Shown here: positions 57,108 to 64,000 of the stretch, piece after piece
Numbering within the stretch: the stretch's first letter is position 1
Layout: each line of letters opens with the position of its first letter
Source: Cranoglanis bouderius
Taxonomy: Eukaryota; Chordata; Actinopteri; Siluriformes; Cranoglanididae
NCBI GenBank assembly: GCA_023630585.1
Contig: CM042567.1
Span: forward strand, 545,001-609,000
DNA length: 64,000 bases
Direction: 5' to 3'
Translations under genes and position numbers: made by a program
Notes under the pieces: model-generated
What the model was told of the DNA's origin: nothing
The model's database searches: none
The model's input: only the letters and a program-made list of their open reading frames with translations

Positions 57108-59725
57108 CATTACATAGTGTTACACAACATTACACAGTGTTACACAACATTACACAGTGTTACAGAGTTACAGCGCCCCCTAGTGTTGCACAGCTGGAGA
57201 TTAAAGAGACTCGGAACTATGTTAGTTTCAGTCGTTTATTTTATTGTTATGTGCATAAAGAGTGCTTTACGCATCTATATACAGTGAAATTGCTACAGCT
57301 GCACACTCCAATACAGACACAGTGCAACAAATGATAAACAAACTCTTACGTAGTACAAAAAGTAGCAAACTGTAAACACTGAACCCAGACATAAGACTGT
57401 GAGATTATTATGTGCTCTAAGCAAGTACAAAATGTAACATGCGTGGTGTTAATACATTACCAGTCCTTCAGGGAAACGTTCTGATTGTAGATTTGTCCTT
57501 CAATGTCTTTGTAGGGGGGGCAAATACATTTACACCTGATGTCCTCAGAATTCTGTGAAATGAAAAAATAAAAATAAAAAATGACGTGAACCAGATTTAT
57601 TACTCGTGATCGGGATTAGTTTAGCCGGGTTGAGTTATCTGAGATTATCTCCTGCCTGGAAAGAGCAGATTATATCCCCGAGACTCCAAACCTGATCAGA
57701 GACTCAGTGATTGGCTAAAAAAAAAAAAAAAATGGTACAGAATTCAGAAAGGGGCGTGGCTACGAGAGACAGGATTTATTTGTGCTCAGGTTGTTATTTC
57801 GAGATCTTGTACGAAGGCGATGAAATGAAAACCTTTGTTTGTTTGGTTTTTTTTATTTCACATTGTTTATTGCAACTAAAAGCTATGATTTAAAAAAAAT
57901 TTTCAACAATTTTTACATATTTTTTTCTCGTCTAAAGAAACAGCACAGGGGTGTAAACCAGACTCTCTTCTGAATAAACCAAAATATAAAAACCCAACAT
58001 TTAAAACAGCTGTGCAGCAGATGTGCAGTATACACACTCCAACTAACACTTTCCTTAAAACCTCTATCCATAAAGACTGTTTAGACGAGAGAGCGTTTTT
58101 TTAAAATTATTTTTATTAGTTTGATGACTTTTTGAGAAATGTTTTTGGGGATATGTGCGTGTCTATAAAAACATTTGTAAATACATTATCTCGTAGGGTT
58201 TAGGGTGAAAGCGCCGTTCCTGAGCAGGTCTGAGATTACAGACTCGTTGTCATGGTAATAAATAAATAAATCACAACAAATCCTCCAACCACAATCCACT
58301 TCAGCGGACTGAGTTAATCCTCTATAAAGAACAGGTTTCTGTTTTTAACCTCGTTAACATTTTAATTTAGATTTTCTCAAAGTATATTTTCCCATAAGCT
58401 GGTTATGAGTTTTATTTAAATTTCTTTAGTGTTTTTCCCCCCCTTTTTTGCTGTTAGTACAGTTTTAATCGACTTCTGCAAACTTCAGGAAACTGGACTT
58501 GAAGAAATCCTCAGCAATATCAGAACAGCAGAATAATTTCCCTGGAAGCTGGGCGTGGTCACAGGACACACGACCCCCACTGACCTTCAACCCCGAGCTC
58601 TAAAAACAAAAACACTGTAGTGCTGCGGACGACGTATTTCATCATCAGAGCAAATAAGAGTAAAATATAATGGCGAGTGTAAAGAAGATAAAAACACAGA
58701 ACGTGTGCACTAAGAGAGGAAGTGACACAGTCATCGGACTCTGCAGCAGATTTCTCAGTTCTCTGGAGAACGTCTGCCCTTTTACAGCGGAGATGTTTCT
58801 ACACCAGTCGCCCTGCTGACTGAATTCATTTCCACATTACAGGATTTAAGTGAGTGAGAACACAGAGAGAGGAGAACACACTACAGCTGCATTAACACCA
58901 TTCCACCGCCTCGTCTCTCCTCTAACCGAGTTTAATTCGCTTTTACTGATCTTTAATCCTTCACACGTCTCTGTCACGTGTCTGACTGTTTATGTGCTGA
59001 TTTACTGAACAGGAAGAAGGACGGAAAGAATTCTGATATAATATACCGTGCGTACGCATGAGCCTGGAAATATTCTATTTTATATTTATTTTGTGCATAT
59101 AGATAAATATCATATAGAAAAAATAAGCATCAAAAAATATAATAGAAAAAACCCCAACTCTTGCTTATTGTTATTTTTGCTGTTATGTACAATAATACAT
59201 ATTGTAGCATATTATTATTAGTATTTAAATGTTTATATTAAATATATAATGCTATATTTTGTTTAGATCGATATACAGGTTTTTATGCTTATTTCTTGCA
59301 TAAAATATACAACAGGAAAAAAACATCACAACTCCTACTGGACATTACTGTTATTTATTTATTTACTTATTGTTTTTGTGTTTTTAAATGTATAATATTA
59401 GGTTTGAACTGATTGTTTGATAGAAGAGGAATTCTATAAATCCATGTTTGAATATTAAAGTTTATATTTTACAGTTTTGCAGATTATTAGCCAAACAAAC
59501 GCTCCCATTTCTTACAGCTACAGTTTATGATAATTAGCGCTTACGTCATCAAACCAAACAAACTGCCAGCTAGTCCTCTCATCATGCTAGCTGAACTAGC
59601 TACTCTATAACACAATTATACACACACACACACTTACTTACTTTAGCATCTGTAGCCTGAGATGCTAACAGAAGACAGATTACCATTAACACACCGACTC
59701 CAATCTTTACACTAAACGGAGACAT
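53965..59725 (-). CDS. TMEM9B: Transmembrane protein 9B, complete, five exons
   Basis: TMEM9B is a single-pass glycoprotein of late endosomes/lysosomes linked to TNF, IL-1 and TLR inflammatory signalling; TMEM9-family proteins are also reported partners of endosomal CLC transporters. Exons 59642-59725, 57461-57552, 56952-57060, 54858-54992 and 53965-54120 join in phase to 191 residues (human 198). Order: signal peptide 1-27 (LMVICLLLASQATDA), cysteine-rich lumenal part with RCKCICPPYKD, a glycosylation site NVS, CLHVVDPMPVEGKDVEAYCL and CKYEERSS; one membrane span at about 97-117 (TIIIYLSVLGLLLLYMVYL); cytosolic tail LKRRLFGHSQLIQSDDE and RKSVFDRHVVLS. TMEM9 itself is excluded by the KRRLFGH tail and YMVYLTL span. 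Intron 3 contains a dead Tc1. Confidence 0.96.
54121..54857. other. TMEM9B intron 4
   Basis: AT-rich, with a short (TA)n tract near 54405-54421. No coding or element signal. Confidence 0.6.
54858..54992 (-). CDS. TMEM9B: TMEM9B coding exon 4 (membrane span)
   Basis: 45 codons: VTIIIYLSVLGLLLLYMVYL then TLLEPILKRRLFGHSQLIQ and SDDEVG. Acceptor 'gtgtttttcag', donor 'GTCGGG|gtgagt'. The span plus juxtamembrane basic residues set the orientation with the tail in the cytosol. Confidence 0.96.
55059..56486 (-). mobile_element. Tc1-like transposon in TMEM9B intron 3
   Basis: The right terminal repeat ends at 'aacctttgcacggtactgt'. The left end is shorter: it begins at 'agtacgaatgctttcaaaaa' and lacks the outermost bases and an internal piece present on the right. 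Both ends share 'caaaatgcaaagtgagtga' and 'ttcaaaacagcatcaatt' in inverted orientation. A (CA)n tract (56492-56529) lies beside the right end. Confidence 0.9.
55164..56062 (-). pseudogene. Tc1-like transposase pseudogene
   Basis: Begins MARLSTATRQKVVILHQ followed at once by a stop. Further on come RRRSGRPRKLTAADERHIRL (DNA-binding/GRPR region), then a frame break, then the catalytic half. The first catalytic motif reads LWTEESKSD with Glu in the expected Asp position; the second (LQHDNDPKHT) and the third (IIESVWDYMK) are present. It ends near 55164. Orientation is the same as TMEM9B. Not functional. Confidence 0.88.
56952..57060 (-). CDS. TMEM9B: TMEM9B coding exon 3
   Basis: Residues 59-95: NCLHVVDPMPVEGKDVEAYC then LRCECKYEERSSGTIK. 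Donor 'ATTAAA|gtaaga'; acceptor 'cctgcacacag' with a (TG)n tract of about 17 units immediately upstream. Confidence 0.95.
57221..57340 (+). mobile_element. LINE 3' tail fragment (probable)
   Basis: 'tattgttatgtgcataaaga', 'tatacagtgaaattgctaca' and 'gctgcacactcc' resemble 3' ends of fish non-LTR elements. In TMEM9B intron 2; no coding part. Confidence 0.4.
57461..57552 (-). CDS. TMEM9B: TMEM9B coding exon 2
   Basis: NSEDIRCKCICPPYKDIEGQ then IYNQNVSLKD plus two bases of a Cys codon. Acceptor 'catttcacag', donor 'GACTG|gtaatg'. Holds the N-glycosylation sequon NVS. Confidence 0.95.
57553..59641. other. TMEM9B intron 1
   Basis: About 2.1 kb, mostly AT-rich low-complexity with poly-A and poly-T runs. 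No exon, array or transposon end recognised. A short (CA)n lies at the donor end (59622-59634). Confidence 0.6.
59642..59725 (-). CDS. TMEM9B: TMEM9B coding exon 1 (signal peptide)
   Basis: 28 codons, MSPFSVKIGVGVLMVICLLL then ASQATDAK, a typical signal peptide. Start chosen as the first ATG before a hydrophobic core; donor 'GCTAAA|gtaagt' is near consensus. Confidence 0.93.
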
Positions 59726-59849
59726 TTTGTTTTGTTTGTTTGTTTGTTTTTCAGTAAGAGCCTCTCAGCGATCTGCAGTAATTTCTGAAATATAAAGATA
59801 TAAAGTCTCTCATGCGATCCTCTGAGCTGACTCCAAAATTAATGCAAAT

Positions 59850-60000
59850 AAACAAAACGGTGCCTGCTGGAATGAAGCAACACTTCCGGAAATATCAGCT
59901 GACCATCAGCAGCCTGAGCGGTGCTCACAGAACACACGTCCCCCCGGAAACGGAAACAACGGCGCAAGAAATAAAGGTCAGGAGTTCCGCTGTATATCAG
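59850..60000 (-). promoter_or_regulatory. TMEM9B: Probable TMEM9B promoter
   Basis: A GC-richer island in AT-rich surroundings, 125-275 bases before the start codon. It contains an ETS-type site CCGGAAGT on the minus strand (59882-59889) and a second 'ccggaaacggaaac' motif near 59945. No TATA box is obvious. Location-based inference. Confidence 0.4.
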
Positions 60001-60563
60001 AAACTTCAGGCTTATAGTGGGGTGAAAAAAGTATTTGATCCCCTGCTGATTTTGTACGTTTGCCCACTGACAAAGAAATGATCAGTCTATAATTTTAATG
60101 GTAGGTGTATTTTAACAGTGAGAGACAGAATAACAACAAAAACATCCAGAAAAACACATTTCAAAAAAGTTATAAATTGATTTGCATTTTAATGAGGGAA
60201 ATAAGTATTTGATCCCCTATCAATCAGCAAGATTTCTGGCTCCCAGGTGTTACATCAGAGCTCTAAACAATGACTGATACCTGATACTGTGTCCGTAAAC
60301 CTGGGATCAATTGTACAAACACAACAGCTTTTTATAGAATCCCAAAACGATAAACGTCATTAATATGATACTTAATGACTCAAAAATAATAAGTACAGTA
60401 CAATTCTTTTAAAATTAATTACCTAAGTCTTTCTATCAGTGTCACTGACTTGTAGCTTATTATGGTATTGTTTTATAAATAGACTTATATACACTATATT
60501 AAATTATAATAGTTAAGCATTTTTAAAGATAATGATTGCTGTAATGTGCAAACAATGAAGGCC

Positions 60564-60569
<6 letters not shown>

Positions 60570-60644
<75 letters not shown>
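60570..60644. repeat. (TA)n microsatellite
   Basis: About 37 TA units, ending in the TA that serves as target site of the following Tc1 element. Confidence 0.95.
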
Positions 60645-60647
<3 letters not shown>

Positions 60648-62154
60648 GTGCATCTCAATAAATTAGAATGTCGTGAAAAAGTTCATTTATCTCAGTAATT
60701 CAACTCAAATTGTGAAACTCGTGTATTAAATAAATTCAGTGCACACAGACTGAAGTAGTTTAAGTCTTTGGTTCTTTTAATTGTGATGATTTTGGCTCAT
60801 ATTTAACAAAAACCCACCAATTCACTATCTCAACAAATTAGAATATGGTGACATGCCAATCAGCTAATCAACTCAAAACACCTGCAAAGGTTTCCTGAGC
60901 CTTCAAAATGGTCTCTCAGTTTGGTTCACTAGGTAAGCCACAAACATTCATTGCCAAAGAAGCTGGCTGTTCACAGAGTGCTGTATCCAAGCATGTTAAC
61001 AGAAAGTTGAGTGGAAGGAAAAAGTGTGGAAGAAAAAGATGCACAACCAACCGAGAGAACCGCAGCCTTATGAGGATTGTCAGGCAAAATCGATTCAAGA
61101 ATTTGAGTGAACTTCACAAGGAATGGACTGAGGCTGGGGTCAAGGCATCAAGAGCCACCACACACAGACGTGTCAAGGAATTTGGCTACAGTTGTCGTAT
61201 TCCTCTTGTTAAGCCACTCCTGAACCACAGACAACGTCAGAGGCGTCTTACCTGGGCTAAGGAGAAGAAGAACTGGACTGTTGACCAGTGGTCCAAAGTC
61301 CTCTTTTCAGATGAGAGCAAGTTTTGTATTTCATTTGGAAACCAAGGTCCTAGAGTCTGGAGGAAGGGTGGAGAAGCTCATAGCCCAAGTTGCTTGAAGT
61401 CCAGTGTTAAGTTTCCACAGTCTGTGATGATTTGGGGTGCAATGTCATCTGCTGGTGTTGGTCCATTGTGTTTTTTGAAAACCAAAGTCACTGCATCCAT
61501 TTACCAATAAATTTTGGAGCACTTCATGCTTCCTTCTGCTGACCAGCATTTTGAAGATGCTGATTTCATTTTCCAGCAGGATTTGGTACCTGCCCACACT
61601 GCCAAAAGCACCAAAAGTTGGTTAAATGACCATGGTGTTGGTGTGCTTGACTGGCCAGCAAACTCACCACACCTGAACCCCATAGAGAATCTATGGGGTA
61701 TTGTCAAGAGGAAAATGAGAAACAGGAGACCAAAAAATGCAGATGAGCTGAAGGCCACTGTCAAAGAAACCTGGGCTTCCATACCACCTCAGCAGTGCCA
61801 CAAACTGATCACCTCCATGCCACGCCAAATTGAGGATGTAATTAAAGCAAAATGAGCCCCTACCAAGTATTGAGTACATGTACAGTAAATGAACATACTT
61901 TCCAGAAGGCCAACAATTCACTAAAAATGTTTTTTTTTATTGGTCTTATGAAATATTCTAATTTGTTGAGATAGTGAATTGGTGGGTTTTTGTTAAATGT
62001 GAGCCAAAATCATCACAATTAAAAGAACCAAAGACTTAAACTACTTCAGTCTGTGTGCACTGAATTTATTTAATACACGAGTTTCACAATTTGAGTTGAA
62101 TTACTGAAATAAATGAACTTTTCCACGACATTCTAATTTATTGAGATGCACCTG
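60645..62154 (+). mobile_element. Tc1-like transposon, nearly intact
   Basis: 1510 bp bounded by TA at both ends. Inverted repeats of 202 bp (60645-60846 and 61953-62154), starting 'caggtgcatctcaataaatt', differ at only about three positions by eye, which indicates a recent insertion. Encodes one transposase in the plus direction. Confidence 0.96.
60908..61855 (+). pseudogene. Tc1-like transposase with a single nonsense codon
   Basis: Reads as 315 codons in one frame from ATG 60908 to TGA 61853-61855, broken only by TAA at 61508-61510 (codon 201). Helix-turn-helix part: FIAKEAGCSQSAVSKHVNRK; linker with GRKKCGRKR basic motif; DD34E catalytic motifs LFSDESKF, FQQDLVPAHT and NPIENLW are all present. 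The stop lies between the first and second catalytic Asp, so no active enzyme is expected, but the inverted ends could still be mobilised by an enzyme made elsewhere. Confidence 0.95.
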
Positions 62155-62174
62155 TATATCTTATATAGAAATCT

Positions 62175-62210
<36 letters not shown>

Positions 62211-63613
62211 TACACAAGATTTACATTTCCATGTTTGGCTTTATGTAAGTGGTATTACATAAATGAGGGGTTGTTGAATTCAATAAAGATTATTAAATTT
62301 AAATAAACTTATGCTTATATGCTTATATGCACAGTGATTAACCAATGATGCATTACCCGGGTACAACGCCACGCCCCCTTATTATCATATGACCAATTAG
62401 ATAAGTTAGATAATAAATAATGCTGGAATTGATTTAAAAATATATACAGAACGTGAAGGGTTGAAAAATAAAAAGCTTTAAATAAAGGAGTTTATAAATT
62501 ATAAATAAAGGAGTAAAATAAATGTATTTTCCTGTTATTTTATTATTTGAGACTTTAGGAAATAATCAAGATTTTTCTTTTCAACTCTAATATACACTAT
62601 AATCTTTTTTTAAAATTTTTTAATTCACTTATATTTTTGTCAGATTAAATAACCTGCTAATGATTTTACTTGTTTTGCGGATTCCATAACCTTTATAATA
62701 ATTAAGAAGTAAAAATTCTGCTGAAGAGAAGAAACAGGAGCGTGAGTGTGACAGAATGTTCAAGAAAAACACAAAAAGGAAACTTTAATATTTTTTTCCT
62801 TTCATGTGAAAAACACAACACTCGTAAACACCACATCTGAGTTACTTCCTTTCTTTTTATTTACATGTTAGATGTACAAACATAAAAATATAGACATTTA
62901 TTTATTCTCTATAACATTTAATGAGTCCGTCGTATCTCTTGGACCTGCAGTGAAATGAAATATGAAATGAATTCCCAGAATTTAGAGCTCAGTGTTAGTG
63001 TGCACATCGTATTAATGTCCTAGAGACACGTTACTGAACAATCTGGATAAAATAAAATGTGCATACTTTAATAGGTTTATTACAGCAGGCAAATGAAACA
63101 TAGGTGACGGATGTAGTTTAAAAAAATACAATATCATGAGAGTTTAACTGAATCTAGTAGTTTTGTACATAATATACAACAGATTTAACTGCTTTTCCTG
63201 CCACTACATCCCGAGGAGTGCTTTAAAGAACAAAAATAAAATATGTACCATAATTACAACAATAATGATTCATTTTTTAAAAATATTTCTCCACACCAGT
63301 GTGAGTGTGGCTTTTAATTTTCCTAAATGGTTTTATTATAAGCTGTGAATGTGAGGATGGGAAAAAACAGATTTTGTGTTTAGACCTCATCACTCCGGGG
63401 GTTTTATCTCCTGTATTTATGAAAGAAGAGGCAGTTATTTATTCATTTATTCAAATTTTCTCTTCTTCAGACGTCACGGAGCTGCGTTCTCATCTTCGTT
63501 CACACACAAAGTCCTCAAACAGCTGAGATTTTGGACATTTATCCAAGGTTATAATTCGATTTGGATGAGTGCCACGTTCCTTAAATCCACAGAAAGTCCT
63601 CTGCTGATTATTT
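62155..63613. other. Intergenic DNA and 3' UTR of the right-hand gene
   Basis: Includes a (GTT)n tract at 62175-62209 and AT-rich DNA. Two minus-strand AATAAA signals at 63438-63451 may end the transcript of the gene at 63614. No other gene seen. Confidence 0.5.
63438..63451 (-). terminator. Candidate poly(A) signals of the right-hand gene
   Basis: Two AATAAA hexamers on the minus strand (63438-63443 and 63446-63451), about 165-175 bases after the stop codon at 63614. Confidence 0.35.
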
Positions 63614-63760
63614 CTAAGGACGTAAAAATCGCAGAACTTTGGAGCGCAGAAACCGGATGAAGGATTTGGGGAACATTTCTCTGGACTCCTGAGCGGTGTA
63701 GTTGAAGAAGTTTTGCGGATGAGCGAGAACGTCGAACAGACACTTCATGAGCTTCTTGTC
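63614..63760 (-). CDS. Last coding exon of an unidentified gene
   Basis: 48 codons plus TAG in phase 0: DKKLMKCLFDVLAHPQNFFN, then YTAQESREMFPKSFIRFLRS and KVLRFLRP. The acceptor 'attttactccacag' borders it and the codons look natural (no low complexity), so I take it as a real terminal exon of a gene starting beyond the right edge. The text is amphipathic, rich in Phe/Leu/Arg and ends in a basic helix. I do not recognise the family; NRIP3, the human neighbour of TMEM9B, does not match from memory. Possible poly(A) signals follow at 63438-63451. Confidence 0.6.
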   Translation of the reverse strand, partial: DKKLMKCLFDVLAHPQNFFNYTAQESREMFPKSFIRFLRSKVLRFLRP

Positions 63761-64000
63761 CTGTGGAGTAAAATTTCAACATTTATTTATTTATTTATTT
63801 TCATGAATTTAAAAATGTGAAATTTGCATTCCATTAGGATTAAATGAAAGTGGAAAAGAAATTGTCTGTAAAATTTGTATTTAAAAAAAAGTTTAAAAAA
63901 AAAGGTCGAATAGAATGTTAATAAATCTGATCAAACTATATTTCTGTTCATTTCGCCTTCTTGTCTTTTTCAACTGTTTCGTTGCATTTCATTTAAAAAA
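63761..64000. other. Intron of the unidentified gene
   Basis: AT-rich, no coding signal; presumed to lead to earlier exons beyond the window. Confidence 0.45.

Overview
This window is eukaryotic nuclear DNA from a vertebrate, almost certainly a teleost fish. The evidence is: short exons with GT/AG borders separated by kilobase introns; two genes whose products align residue for residue with known vertebrate proteins; dozens of (CA)n/(GA)n microsatellites; and fish-type Tc1, hAT and tRNA-SINE elements. The style of the repeats suggests a siluriform (catfish-like) genome, but that part is memory-based inference and was not tested. Nothing prokaryotic, no operon, no CRISPR array and no RNA gene was seen.

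Genes, all on the minus strand. (1) DENND2B (ST5): thirteen coding exons from the start codon at 29771 down to 3437, giving 895 codons. It runs off the left edge inside the DENN domain. A GC-rich, promoter-like block with an NRF1 palindrome and an X-box-like motif lies about 14 kb upstream (44090-44620). (2) TMEM9B: five coding exons, 59725 to 53965, a complete protein of 191 residues. (3) The last coding exon (63614-63760) of an unidentified gene entering from the right. DENND2B and TMEM9B are also close neighbours in human 11p15.4, so the linkage supports both assignments; AKIP1, C11orf16 and ASCL3, which I recall lying between them in human, were not found here.

The rest is introns and intergenic DNA, very rich in repeats. 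Seven tandem arrays of about 0.5 kb or more lie at 5241-5775 (11-bp unit), 6998-8297 (8 bp), 14821-15516 (4 bp), 26011-26922 (21 bp), 30190-30870 (phrase-type), 31404-33077 (10 bp) and 44811-45634 (7n bp); a shorter one is at 23037-23373. One interspersed family occurs at least ten times (called family M below).

Transposons include four Tc1-like copies. One at 60645-62154 is almost intact (202-bp inverted ends, one nonsense codon). One at 55059-56486 sits in a TMEM9B intron. One at 35300-36466 is nested inside a hAT-like element. A short remnant lies at 48505-48700. There are also hAT-type miniature elements, a tRNA-derived SINE (19310-19500), LINE tails and a possible LTR.

The two complete or near-complete genes act in membrane traffic: DENND2B as a Rab exchange factor and TMEM9B as a lysosomal/endosomal membrane protein. 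No wholly new biological system was recognised. The most checkable oddities are microsatellites lying against splice acceptors, the young Tc1 copy near the TMEM9B start, and the unusual architecture of several arrays. All long open frames inside the tandem arrays are artefacts of stop-free repeat units.
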